IMG/VR virus record: IMGVR_UViG_3300044730_000425
Span: 1 to 23,104 of that record
DNA length: 23,104 nucleotides
Direction: 5' to 3' (one strand)
Source of the DNA: a virus
Shown: positions 1 to 8,898 of the stretch, one piece after another
Layout: each line of letters begins with the position of its first letter
How positions within the stretch are numbered: the stretch's first letter is position 1
Program-made: the position numbers and the translations under genes
Notes under the pieces: generated by a model
Told to the model about the DNA's origin: nothing
The model's input: the letters and a program-made list of their open reading frames with translations, nothing else
Databases searched by the model: none

Positions 1-364
1 TTGCGATTGCTGGGTCTACATCAGCAAGGCTGAATAGTTCCAACGCACGTGTTACCAACACTGAGTTACCATACTCGTTAAGAGTAATAGTTACAGAGGT
101 TGGTGTGGACATTGCTACTGCATCTGGGTCAGCATCCTCAGTGAGGGCTGTAGTTGCAGCAGATAGGTCAACATAGCGTTGTAGAACAACTGTTGAACCA
201 GGGATTGCTTGGCGTGCTGGACGCTTGTCTGCAACTGAACGAATTAATGGCTCAGAGCGAAGAGCGAATTCAAGAAGACGGTCATACGCCTTCTGTACTA
301 AACCAGCAGAACCAGCGGTTCCTCCTAATGAGGACGAACCTGTTGATACGTAGGCGTTAGCCAT
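1..364 (-). CDS. Major capsid protein, N4-gp56 type (partial, N-terminal 121 residues)
   Basis: This gene forms the phage head shell. It starts with ATG at 364 behind a strong GGAGGTGAAAC ribosome site and runs off the left edge, so only the N-terminal part is present. I translated it by eye: it opens MANAYVSTGSSSLGG and continues with RPARQAIPGSTVVLQRY, LSAATTALTEDADPDA and TVTITLNEYGNSVLVT-like segments (the first residues of the last read SVTITLNEYG). This order, a basic P-x-x-x-G-x-x-V segment, then ALTEDADPD, then an EYG strand with TRALEL, is the pattern of N4-gp56-family (HK97-fold) capsid proteins. It is the last gene seen in the leftward head block and lies directly after the scaffold-like gene, the usual scaffold-capsid order. 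The C-terminal half is outside the window. Confidence 0.85.
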   Translation of the reverse strand, partial: MANAYVSTGSSSLGGTAGSAGLVQKAYDRLLEFALRSEPLIRSVADKRPARQAIPGSTVVLQRYVDLSAATTALTEDADPDAVAMSTPTSVTITLNEYGNSVLVTRALELFSLADVDPAIA

Positions 365-396
365 GTTTCACCTCCAGGGTGATTAATAACGGAATT

Positions 397-873
397 TTAT
401 TGTGAGCGGAGTACATCCAATAATGCATCCATCGAATCTGCATTATCAATGCGAAGATTTAAATCTTCTGCTCGGTCTGGGGTCATAGCGTTAGACGTTA
501 GAACATCCTGTTGACGCAATGCGGCACGGTCTTGTTCTGATGCTTTAGGCTCCTCTTTAGTAACTGTTAGTCCGAATAAGTCTGCGTTATCATCGAGCCA
601 GTTATTAACTGACTCCTCGTTAACATCATCCAAATCCTTAAGAACTAATCTTGCTGCTTTAAGGTTGACGCCCTTCTTTTCTAGGACTTCTTTTACTGTA
701 CGCTCACGCTGCACCTTGGATAATCCCTCAAGTTGCTCAGTGAGTTCCTTGATACGCTTCTCATCGTTACGCTTGGCTTTTCGCAATTTTTTAAGTAAAT
801 CGCTTCCATCCATTTGCGTATCGGTGTCGGTATCTTGGTCGTCTTCGTCTTCATCCCAGTAGTTGTTGCTCAT
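397..873 (-). CDS. Capsid scaffold-like protein
   Basis: Probable internal scaffold for procapsid assembly. The 158-residue product is very charged. It has an acidic N-terminus rich in Asp (residues about 5-20), a helical Lys/Glu/Arg coiled-coil-like middle (KKLRKAKRNDEKRIKELTEQ and onwards, about 28-65), a segment with NNWLDDNADLFGL, and a C-terminal helix ending DALLDVLRSQ. Short, acidic, coiled-coil proteins directly upstream of the capsid gene are typically scaffolds; I rely on this position and composition rather than a recognised domain. ATG at 873 is chosen over GTG at 882 because AAGGGTGG sits at suitable spacing upstream of it. Confidence 0.75.
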   Translation of the reverse strand: MSNNYWDEDEDDQDTDTDTQMDGSDLLKKLRKAKRNDEKRIKELTEQLEGLSKVQRERTVKEVLEKKGVNLKAARLVLKDLDDVNEESVNNWLDDNADLFGLTVTKEEPKASEQDRAALRQQDVLTSNAMTPDRAEDLNLRIDNADSMDALLDVLRSQ

Positions 874-882
874 AGCAACCAC

Positions 883-1000
883 CCTTCTATTCGTTTGGTT
901 AGTCGCAAGCCTCAGATTCTGGTCGGGGAACCAGGCTGGCTCTTGCTATCGGTCTTTTACGCTATGTGAGGCCGATGGATTCACATAGGATTCTATTTGT
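883..1000 (-). other. Structured intergenic segment before the scaffold gene
   Basis: About 118 bases separate two leftward genes that otherwise belong to a tightly packed block. Two inverted repeats are visible: CTATGTGA (962-969) with TCACATAG (981-988), and a compound hairpin with GCAAG/CTTGC outer arms (905-909 and 942-946) and a CTGGT/ACCAG inner arm (919-923 and 930-934). There is no clear T-run after the first stem on the minus strand, so a classical terminator is not supported. It may be a processing site or a leader for the highly expressed scaffold and capsid genes; that is inference. Confidence 0.35.
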
Positions 1001-2260
1001 TTAAATCATACCTCTGGCTTGAGAAGCAAATGACCTACTGCCTGCTGTTCCAGGACGTCTAGCAAATCTTGCTTCTTCACGTAATTCTAAATCTGCCAAT
1101 TTTTGAAGTTCTGCTGCGTTCTGGTCAAATATTGCAGAGAATGCTTGTTCTTGACCGTAGGCTTTTCCTGGTTCAATTCCAGTTTCCATAGACGTTAATT
1201 TTTGCGCAGTTGGAAGAATTGTTGCTGCTCTTCCAAATTGAGGTTTAGAAGTTCCATATCTTACGCCTTTAGCAAGTAATTCACTTGCTGCTTCTTCACC
1301 AACAGTCAACCCTTGGCTTTGGGCTGCTGCCATAATTCCATACCTATTAACTTCTCGTTCTAATTCTTCTGCACCCTTAGTGCCAAGCAATAGTGCTTTT
1401 GCAAGCATTGGTTCTGTCGCAAATGGCATTTTTGTTTTAACCATATTTTTCCAGTCTTCTGGAGCAAGTCTAATAGCATCATAAACATCTGTAATAATCT
1501 TAGTTGTTGCTGCTACTGATTTTCCAGTACCCATAACTTCATTTAAAAATGATTCTGTAGCCAACTCACCTAAATTTGTAGAACGAAATACTTCAGCAAG
1601 ACCTTCTTGGGACTTTACATATTCAGCAAGTGTAGGGACGTCAATCATTTCACCAGCAGCACGACGGTCTGCTAGTTTAAATATTCCACTAAAACGATTA
1701 GTAAATTCAGGAATAAGTTTATTTTCCCTAGCATCATATAACGCTAAATTAATAGCGTCTGATATGCTTGAACCACTCTTATAGTATTTAGAAACTAATT
1801 TGTAAAGTTCTTTTACGTATGGCTTAGATGCCTCTGCGCTACCCATCAATAATTTTAAAGAACTAACAAACGCTTCTTCTGCTAAATTTATTATTGCTTC
1901 ATCTTTTGGCGTTGGCGCTACTGGCACTATTGGCACTATTGGCGTTATTGTTGGCGCCTTTGGTTTTGCGACATTAGTGTTTGGGTCATAGTCATAACCA
2001 AGGGTTTCATATTGAGTTGTAACTTGCTCCGTTAATTTGTCGGTAGAAGCAAAAGCCTTTTCAAATGCCGCTCTAACCTTAGGGTCTTTAATTTCAGATA
2101 ACTGTGAACGCATTCCCTCGTAAGTAGGTTTAGATGTATCAGCGACTGGATTGGTAATGTTTCTTACGACATCAACTGGACTTGGTTGGGCATTTAATGC
2201 TGCAAGTTGACGCTCTAGGTCAGCGGCTAATCTATCTGCTTCTGTTTTTTTTCTGGCCAT
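1001..2260 (-). CDS. Unknown virion-block protein (419 aa) with proline-rich linker
   Basis: I do not recognise a family. The product starts MARKKTEADRLAADLERQLA, a basic and helical N-terminus, and carries a Pro/Ile/Val linker around residues 100-115 (TPIVPIVPVAPTP). A long, mainly helical Ala/Leu/Glu-rich region follows. The C-terminus is basic and Arg/Gly/Ser-rich (FARRPGTAGSRSFASQARGMI is its last part). It abuts the upstream gene without a gap, and both lie between the 1685-residue protein and the scaffold. Together with the next two upstream genes it may be a set of internal or ejected virion proteins, but only its position supports that. Codons are more A/T-rich than in the portal and terminase genes. 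Confidence 0.8.
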   Translation of the reverse strand: MARKKTEADRLAADLERQLAALNAQPSPVDVVRNITNPVADTSKPTYEGMRSQLSEIKDPKVRAAFEKAFASTDKLTEQVTTQYETLGYDYDPNTNVAKPKAPTITPIVPIVPVAPTPKDEAIINLAEEAFVSSLKLLMGSAEASKPYVKELYKLVSKYYKSGSSISDAINLALYDARENKLIPEFTNRFSGIFKLADRRAAGEMIDVPTLAEYVKSQEGLAEVFRSTNLGELATESFLNEVMGTGKSVAATTKIITDVYDAIRLAPEDWKNMVKTKMPFATEPMLAKALLLGTKGAEELEREVNRYGIMAAAQSQGLTVGEEAASELLAKGVRYGTSKPQFGRAATILPTAQKLTSMETGIEPGKAYGQEQAFSAIFDQNAAELQKLADLELREEARFARRPGTAGSRSFASQARGMI

Positions 2261-3130
2261 TTATATACCAAACCCCATTGCTCTCGCAAGTTGATTTCCA
2301 GCGGTTCGAGCAGCCGTAATATACTTTGTACTTTTATCTGCGTTTGGATGCACTGCTGCTTTCATTCTAGCCTCCGCTATAGTTGCTGGCGATGCTTTGC
2401 CAATTGTTCCGTCTGGACGAATTAAACTATCAATAAATGGGTCATTTAAATCTAGTGAGTCGGCTTCCACTTCCCACTCTTCTGCTATTGCTTTTAGTAT
2501 TGGATTATTTAAACTGCGTGTTGTTGCACCAGGAGTATTTTTAAATCTTTCCCCATACTGAGGATATTCTGCGGCAGCCAATCTTCCTAGTTCGGTTATG
2601 TAATCATCTTTAGTCATTTTACCGCTAGCAATTTTTTTGGCTGCTTCACGTATTTCTATATCAGACACAGTACTTAGATTAAAGTCTCTAGCAATTTTAC
2701 GGGCCTCAGTTAAAGCATCTAATGCCTTAGCACCCAAAGTCTTTTCATCTGCAAAATTTACCTTGGTCCATAGATAATCTGTAGTAAAATCTTTTGGTTG
2801 AAAAAAACTTGGTGAAGTAGTTTTAATAATATTTTTAATATCTTCAGGAGTGTCGCCAGGTTTTGTTTGGCTTCTTACTGTTTGAACTACTGTTTCAAGT
2901 TGCTTGTTAGCCTCTTTGTTATATTTCTGAACAAAGTCAGATAAGTCCTCTTTTGACAATTTACCAGTAAACTGGATATCGGTCATAATAGCATCAAGAA
3001 GTTGCTTGGCGCCAGCCTCAGTAAGTTTGATAGCATCTTTGGCAATAGTAGTGCCATCTGCTCCACCAGTTGTACCCATTATGCCTGATAGTATGGCATT
3101 TACTAATGCTTCAATTTGTTCTGGCGTCAT
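2261..3130 (-). CDS. Unknown virion-block protein (289 aa)
   Basis: No recognised domain. The product begins MTPEQIEALVNAILSGIMG, an amphipathic hydrophobic helix followed by a Gly-rich turn (TTGGADGTT). The rest is helical with many Lys/Ala/Asp residues (for example KYNKEANKQLETVVQTVRSQ near residue 70-90) and ends NQLARAMGFGI. Its ATG overlaps the stop of the upstream giant gene in a 4-base ATGA arrangement, which indicates translational coupling. A small hydrophobic N-terminal helix next to a giant helical virion protein would fit an ejection or internal core protein, but I cannot confirm this from sequence. Confidence 0.8.
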   Translation of the reverse strand: MTPEQIEALVNAILSGIMGTTGGADGTTIAKDAIKLTEAGAKQLLDAIMTDIQFTGKLSKEDLSDFVQKYNKEANKQLETVVQTVRSQTKPGDTPEDIKNIIKTTSPSFFQPKDFTTDYLWTKVNFADEKTLGAKALDALTEARKIARDFNLSTVSDIEIREAAKKIASGKMTKDDYITELGRLAAAEYPQYGERFKNTPGATTRSLNNPILKAIAEEWEVEADSLDLNDPFIDSLIRPDGTIGKASPATIAEARMKAAVHPNADKSTKYITAARTAGNQLARAMGFGI

Positions 3131-6100
3131 GATTTTGCTTCCTTTAATGTATCTTCGGAAAAGTTTCTAACTATTAGTTCTTTCAATTTAGGATGCCATG
3201 TTTCTGAAAATCTATCTATTAACTCATTATAGGCATCAATAGTTTTTGCTTTTCTAGGGTCTCTTTCTGGCAATTTAGAATAAAAACTGCTAAATGTATT
3301 TCTCATTACTGTAAAAGTTTTTACATCTTCCCAAAGTTTAGTTTTACCATATTGCTCCATGAATTTTTCATTAGAAACAATATCGTTTAAACCATTAGCA
3401 TATTTAAAGGCTCTGTCTTCAGAGCCACCCTTGCTCCATTGTTTCCACCAATCTTCACTAATTTTTTTTAGTTCGGTATTGGCAAATTCTTTAAGAACTG
3501 CTTTCAACTCAGGATGAGAGCGCAAAGACTTTCCATCTGCATCTTGTGCTTTTTGTTCTAATCCATCTACCATGTAATTATATCCAGCCCAAGCACGATT
3601 TATCATTCTACGGCGTTCTTGTTCTTTTGGCGTAATCATGTAAGAGTTTAATGGACTACCATCTGGCAGTTTAGTCTTTGGGTCTCTTAAAATGTTATAG
3701 ACGGTAAGATTAAAGTTTTCTTTAGTATCTATGTCTAGGCTAAGCAACCCAATTAATTCTGGGTCGTTTTGTGCTAATTTAACTGCAAGGTCGGTATTGT
3801 CTTTAAATACTCTATTATAAGATTCAACATTTGGCTGTATGTACGCTTCTGGGCTAGAACCTTTAAAAGTAATTCTATCCAATGGGAACTTAACACCCAA
3901 ACGCTCATTCATTTCCCTACCAGCAAGTTTTTTAGCATCTTGTTCGCTATAAGTTGTAAACTGTCTAGTAATTGGGTCGATTATACCAGTTCTATACTTG
4001 TTGACCAACATATCAAATAGGTCATCATATATAACCATAGGGTTTGTATCAACCTTGGCTGGTATACCAAAAATGTTAGCAAATGACCAACTGGCTTTTA
4101 ATCCAAATTGCTCTCTAGTAATTTTATTAATTTCATCCATGCCAGGATATTTTTGAATTCCTAATTCACTTAATGTCATATAATAATTATGAACATCTGT
4201 CCATGAATCAAGAAAATCTCTTTTGCCTTCAGGACCTTCAACGTAATTTCTAAAGTCGCTTAACCATCTAGGTTCAAAGGCTCTAAAAAAACTAGTTTGC
4301 GGGCCATACGGAAACACTATATCGTAATTAGAACCTAAATATTGTTTAAGTGAATCTTCAACTGTTGGGTAGTTTTTATAAACTTCTGCAACAGTAACAC
4401 TTGTGAAAAGAGAGGGAGTTGGATAGTTGAGTAAGAATCCAATGGCTCTTGTATTTAACCTAATACCTTTACCGCCAAAAAATCCCATTTCTTTTGATAA
4501 TGGAAGAACTAAGTGAGTAGCCTTTAATGGGTCATCCACTGGCGCACCGTATTTATCTACACCAAAAGACGTAAATGCTGCCTGATAGTTATATAAAAAT
4601 TGAGATACTCTCTCTGGATTGTCTAGTGCAAATTTACCGTATCTGTAAAAAGCATTTAAAGATGCAGTCGGGAAAGCGGTTGCTAGACGTGCAGCATATA
4701 AAGGTTTACTTTGTCTGCGAGTTGTATAAAACGTTTTTTCGTTTTGCTCTAAGGCTTCTCTTGAAGCAGCGGAGCGCAAGTCGTTTATTTTTTCCATATC
4801 GACTGTTCCGTCTTTTTTAAGAAAATTAAAACCTTGTTTTTCCAATTCAGTTACTCTACGTTGAACATTTCCAACAAAAAATTTATTACCAGAAGCCCAG
4901 CGAATTGGATTTTCTGGTGCAGTTAACTTTGAAAATATTGCAGATGCAGATTTATCAAGCCATCTTTCAAGTCTTCCCAAATCCCTTACGCCTAGTTCAG
5001 ATGCTGTATGAACATCAAAATCAAGTGGGTGTATAGGGCTTAAATTTCTTAAGTCCTTAGAAAGAATTTTTTGAAGTTGAACTGAATCTACCTCACCAGC
5101 CAACGCAGCAAGTCTTGCCTCTTTGTCAGGCAAAAATCTATTTACTAATGCAACTTTGTCTGCAACTATGTTAGGAATATCTGCTTTGCTTACTGGACCA
5201 AATTGCTCAAAGTACCCAATGTTTTTATTGCCCCATTCGATTAATTCTTTTTCTGGGACATCAGCAAGTATCTGGTCTATTAACTTATCGCCCCTTAAAG
5301 AACGATTTGTAAAGTGTGCTAGTTCTTCAAAATATATTGGGTCATTTACATAGGTTACAGTAGAGGAACCTCTTCTAGTAATCATTCCTTGGCGAATGCC
5401 AGTAGTCAACTCTCCTAAATATGTTGAGGTAACGGTTCTAGCATTTCCAAATTCTTGTTTCATTGCAAGACCAAATTGATTTGGAGAAAGCAAAGTTTCC
5501 ATAGGAACGTATTCGTTGTTTACAAAAATGTAATCATCTTTTTTACCGTAAAAACGTTCTTTATATTTGCTACCCTTTTCATATACTAGGGCTTGACTAT
5601 ATTTAGCCTCTCCTAAACTTTCAAGAATATCTTCAATTTTTTTATACTGTAAAGCAATTTCTTTATTTGCTTGAAGTATCTCTTTAGAATCAGGGGCTAG
5701 GGTCGCTATTGCTCCCTTGGCTTTAGTGATTGCGTTTTTAGCAGCAAAAACCTCACCAGAATATTTTCCCTTTGTATCAATTTCGTTTTCTAAAAACTTA
5801 ATTCTTCTTTCCAGACCTGGAATAGTTGGAACCTGTCCAGTTAATTTTCCAAATGGACGAACAGCAGCCCTAAGTTCTAGTTCTATATCATCAACAAGTT
5901 TACTTGCAGCGGTAAGTTCATCAATAACTTTAGCCTGATTATCTCTAATTGCTTTTGGAGATGGCTTAATTGTTCCTTTGCCTAAAAATACATCAAGTTC
6001 TGCTGTCAAATTGTTTAAGTTAGTAACCGCTGTATCTAGTTGGTCGGTTAAGCCTTCTACGGTTTTGTTAACCGCAGTTATTTCTTTAGCATTATACTTT

Positions 6101-8184
6101 TTAGAAATTTGACCAAAAAGTCTATTTTTATTATTTTTAATAAAGTTTTTAGTCATGCTAGGAATACCATCTATGGCAATTGAGGTTCCATGCGCCATTA
6201 CAGCGCTAAGAGAAGGTTCAAAAAGGCTGTTCTTTGGAATGTAGTTAGGTCTAGCCAAAACATCAATAGACCAGTATTTATTTGATACTTCAAAAACTCT
6301 TTGTGCAACTTCAGAAGTAGTTATAAGGGTTTTTTGACCCCTCTTTGTAGTTGTTGGTCCTTTAATTAATGATGATTTTTTAATTTCATTTTCAATTAAA
6401 TTCCAAGGTATCATTCTGCGGGATTCAATTAACTGTCTTTGAGTTTGAACGTCAGTTAACACTCTCATGCCCTGAGCATCCATGCCGTAACCAGTTTTTG
6501 TTATTTGGTTAATGCTTTTAAAAATTTCATTTTTGGCTTGTTGTACAAACTCTTGAATTTTAGCAACATCATAATACTTATATTTAGCGGCTATAACAAT
6601 TCCAAGTTGGTCATCAAGTTTGTCTAATACATTGTTTCTTGCAATATCGTCAGCGGCGCTTACAAAATCTGATATAGCCTTATTGCGAAAATCTTGAACA
6701 CTTATAAATTCGCCTGGTTTTATTTCAACCATATTTGTTTTTCCAGCAAAAAACGTTTTACTGTATCGTAACGCATCAATACTATCAAACATAGCATTTA
6801 GTTCTTTTACACCATCAAATGGTCGAAGACCAGAAAAGGTTACATGCCCTAAAGGTAATTGAGAACCAGAAAAATTAACAACTCTGGTTAATGGACCATT
6901 TAAACTGTTGCCAATAATTCTTTGTCTAATAGTTCCAGCAGATATTGCAGCCTTTGCGCCTAAAGCAAATTTAGGTTCAATTGGTGAATAATTCTTACCC
7001 ATCATTTTGGGTACGCCTCGTGCGGGGTCAAGAAGTGCATCTTTAATTTGTCTATATTCTGGCACACGATTAATTGCATCATCAAATGCAGCATTCAAAC
7101 GTGACCAAGAAGACTCACTAAATTCTGGTATGCTTCCAGTTTGAGCAATCTTGTTTTTAATTATTGCATTTACGTTGCCAATTTCATATAAATCTGCTGG
7201 AGCATTTTTTGAAAGCCTATCTAATGCAGGCAAGTACCCCTTATCCGCAAGTATTAAATCTTTTACAGTTTCAGGATTTTTTGCTCTTAATACTGGACCA
7301 ATCAAATCTTCATTATTTGTAAATTTTTTAAGAGTTTTTACAACATAATTAGGATTTGTGCTTTCGGCAAGTTTTGTTATTAAATCGCCAGATACTGTTT
7401 GCTTCCCCCCAGCAACTCCAGTTCCAAAGGCTATTCCGTCATTAATATTTTTTTCAAGTTCACTACTAGCAATATTTCTTGTTGTGTAACCAGTTTTTTT
7501 AGCAGCAAGTTTGCCGCCTTTGCTGATAGCACTAAAAGCGCCACCAACCGCTATATTACCGCCTACAAAATCAAGTGTTCCCGTAAAATATTTTCCAACA
7601 TTATTGTCAACAAATGCAGCCTGAATGTCATCATCATCCCATAAGTCTATTTTGTCTAAATCTATTTGACCTCTATCAAATACAACATCCGCAACTCTTT
7701 TTATTTGCGTTAAATCTGACTTAGTAAAAGCCTGTCCTAAACTTACTTCTTCTGAACGATTATAGGCTCTTTTTAAATCTTTTACTTGAAAGCCTTTTTC
7801 AAATTCTTCAGATATGTATAATGGAGAATCAAAATCGGTTAATAATCCTAAGGTAGATACTGACCTAGTAATATATGGAGAAATAAACTCATCATGAAGT
7901 TTTACTCCAGCCTGCAATACTAAGTCATTGCTTACTGCTTGATTTTTAACAGAATATTTAAGATTTTCTTTAACTGCTTCTTGAGCAGATTTTTCTAAGC
8001 CCATATTGGCTAATTGTTTGCTGGTTCCAATATCTACAGCGGCAGGAAGTACAATGTTGCTAACCGCTGCTGCTGGGCTTTGAATATTACCAGTAAACCA
8101 ACCAGCCCAATCTTTAGCACCACTTGCTATCCCGCTACCTATTGGTTTAGCAATATTGTCAAGGAAATCATTCCAAAGTGACAC
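3127..8184 (-). CDS. Giant putative internal virion / ejection protein (1685 aa)
   Basis: This is by far the largest gene in the window. It starts at GTG 8184 behind AGGAGG. The N-terminus (MSLWNDFLDNIAKPIGSGIA) and a Gly/Ala-rich hydrophobic stretch near residues 205-230 could contact membrane. A coiled-coil-like zone rich in Leu, Asp and Glu lies around residues 690-760. The C-terminal half is rich in aromatic and charged residues (for example FPTASLNAFYRYGKFALDN). No Walker, protease or lytic motif is visible, and I find no motif set for an N4-type virion RNA polymerase. Giant helical proteins encoded between portal and capsid genes in short-tailed phages are often packaged and injected with the DNA; that role is inference. 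Its codons are noticeably A/T-rich compared with terminase and portal. Confidence 0.8.
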   Translation of the reverse strand: MSLWNDFLDNIAKPIGSGIASGAKDWAGWFTGNIQSPAAAVSNIVLPAAVDIGTSKQLANMGLEKSAQEAVKENLKYSVKNQAVSNDLVLQAGVKLHDEFISPYITRSVSTLGLLTDFDSPLYISEEFEKGFQVKDLKRAYNRSEEVSLGQAFTKSDLTQIKRVADVVFDRGQIDLDKIDLWDDDDIQAAFVDNNVGKYFTGTLDFVGGNIAVGGAFSAISKGGKLAAKKTGYTTRNIASSELEKNINDGIAFGTGVAGGKQTVSGDLITKLAESTNPNYVVKTLKKFTNNEDLIGPVLRAKNPETVKDLILADKGYLPALDRLSKNAPADLYEIGNVNAIIKNKIAQTGSIPEFSESSWSRLNAAFDDAINRVPEYRQIKDALLDPARGVPKMMGKNYSPIEPKFALGAKAAISAGTIRQRIIGNSLNGPLTRVVNFSGSQLPLGHVTFSGLRPFDGVKELNAMFDSIDALRYSKTFFAGKTNMVEIKPGEFISVQDFRNKAISDFVSAADDIARNNVLDKLDDQLGIVIAAKYKYYDVAKIQEFVQQAKNEIFKSINQITKTGYGMDAQGMRVLTDVQTQRQLIESRRMIPWNLIENEIKKSSLIKGPTTTKRGQKTLITTSEVAQRVFEVSNKYWSIDVLARPNYIPKNSLFEPSLSAVMAHGTSIAIDGIPSMTKNFIKNNKNRLFGQISKKYNAKEITAVNKTVEGLTDQLDTAVTNLNNLTAELDVFLGKGTIKPSPKAIRDNQAKVIDELTAASKLVDDIELELRAAVRPFGKLTGQVPTIPGLERRIKFLENEIDTKGKYSGEVFAAKNAITKAKGAIATLAPDSKEILQANKEIALQYKKIEDILESLGEAKYSQALVYEKGSKYKERFYGKKDDYIFVNNEYVPMETLLSPNQFGLAMKQEFGNARTVTSTYLGELTTGIRQGMITRRGSSTVTYVNDPIYFEELAHFTNRSLRGDKLIDQILADVPEKELIEWGNKNIGYFEQFGPVSKADIPNIVADKVALVNRFLPDKEARLAALAGEVDSVQLQKILSKDLRNLSPIHPLDFDVHTASELGVRDLGRLERWLDKSASAIFSKLTAPENPIRWASGNKFFVGNVQRRVTELEKQGFNFLKKDGTVDMEKINDLRSAASREALEQNEKTFYTTRRQSKPLYAARLATAFPTASLNAFYRYGKFALDNPERVSQFLYNYQAAFTSFGVDKYGAPVDDPLKATHLVLPLSKEMGFFGGKGIRLNTRAIGFLLNYPTPSLFTSVTVAEVYKNYPTVEDSLKQYLGSNYDIVFPYGPQTSFFRAFEPRWLSDFRNYVEGPEGKRDFLDSWTDVHNYYMTLSELGIQKYPGMDEINKITREQFGLKASWSFANIFGIPAKVDTNPMVIYDDLFDMLVNKYRTGIIDPITRQFTTYSEQDAKKLAGREMNERLGVKFPLDRITFKGSSPEAYIQPNVESYNRVFKDNTDLAVKLAQNDPELIGLLSLDIDTKENFNLTVYNILRDPKTKLPDGSPLNSYMITPKEQERRRMINRAWAGYNYMVDGLEQKAQDADGKSLRSHPELKAVLKEFANTELKKISEDWWKQWSKGGSEDRAFKYANGLNDIVSNEKFMEQYGKTKLWEDVKTFTVMRNTFSSFYSKLPERDPRKAKTIDAYNELIDRFSETWHPKLKELIVRNFSEDTLKEAKS

Positions 8185-8193
8185 TATTGCCTC

Positions 8194-8400
8194 CTAATAT
8201 TGTATGTTGTAATTTGTAGAGTTTTCACCTTTTGGTATATCTCCAGTAACAGTTTCTATAAAAGCATCTCTATCTTCTATTGATTCCCAAGGAATCATTC
8301 CTAAAGTAATTGCTATTCCTGCATTTTCGTAACCCAAAGAATTAGCAAATACATTTATATTATCGTATAAACTACCAGGATGCCACTCAGACGTTGACAT
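8194..8400 (-). CDS. Small unknown protein (68 aa)
   Basis: A short gene between two larger virion-block genes on the same strand. The product starts MSTSEWHPGSLYDNINVFAN and is mildly acidic. It has a hydrophobic middle (AGIAITLGMIPW) that is too short and polar-flanked to call a membrane segment. Its start overlaps the end of the upstream gene by 14 bases, and nine bases separate its stop from the giant gene start. This packing argues that it is translated. No family recognised. Confidence 0.65.
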   Translation of the reverse strand: MSTSEWHPGSLYDNINVFANSLGYENAGIAITLGMIPWESIEDRDAFIETVTGDIPKGENSTNYNIQY

Positions 8401-8890
8401 TAATTTTGCTCATTAAGTAATTAGTAAATCTTTTAAATGATTCTGGAGCATTTTTTGATTTTGCTGCATTAGCAAATGCTGGTAAATATTTTATAACTAT
8501 CTCTTTGTTTTCAATAGACCTAGTATCTGGTCTAGCATATCCAGGAAGTGCGTCAGAACCCGCTCCTCTTCCAAAGTCTATGCCAGTACTCATTGGCTCT
8601 AAAGGATTGTCGTCTTCATCTAATAATCCTTTTAAATTAAGTCCCATTGCACCTTGTCCGCCACCTTTAGGTAGGGCACCCATTGGGCGTTTTGCTCTAT
8701 TGTCTGCCATTACCGCTCCACCTTGTTGCATCATTGTTTCAGTTCCAGTAGAACCTAAACTTTTCATTCCTGGTATATATCTTTTAGGTTGTCCTTCTTT
8801 TGAGCCAGCACCACCCATTGCTGATACGCCAAAATTACTTTGAGGTGCGTCTGGGCGGTCTCCACCGCTTCTGCCTTTAACTCCAGCCAT
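8387..8890 (-). CDS. Unknown Gly-rich head-block protein (167 aa)
   Basis: The product begins MAGVKGRSGGDRPDAPQSNF, and its first 110 residues are rich in Gly, Met, Ala and Pro, probably disordered. A more ordered helical end follows (about 125-167: IVIKYLPAFANAAKSKNAPE and onwards, ending SKINVNV). The start has an excellent AGGAGGCGTC leader. It sits directly downstream of the proteasome-like hydrolase and upstream of the small 68-residue gene. A disordered basic N-terminus with a helical tail could be a minor head or adaptor protein, but no family is recognised. Confidence 0.75.
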   Translation of the reverse strand: MAGVKGRSGGDRPDAPQSNFGVSAMGGAGSKEGQPKRYIPGMKSLGSTGTETMMQQGGAVMADNRAKRPMGALPKGGGQGAMGLNLKGLLDEDDNPLEPMSTGIDFGRGAGSDALPGYARPDTRSIENKEIVIKYLPAFANAAKSKNAPESFKRFTNYLMSKINVNV

Positions 8891-8898
8891 GACGCCTC

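Noticed and set aside
962-988. Rho-independent terminator after the 1001 gene
   Set aside because: The 8-bp stem has an 11-base loop and no T-run on the minus strand.
3127-8184. Giant protein as an N4-type virion RNA polymerase
   Set aside because: It is half the expected length, and I find no characteristic polymerase motif set such as an HDS-containing catalytic segment.
8505-8843. 112-codon plus-strand frame opposite the Gly-rich protein
   Set aside because: Pro/Ser-rich mirror of the minus-strand gene, which has a strong ribosome site.
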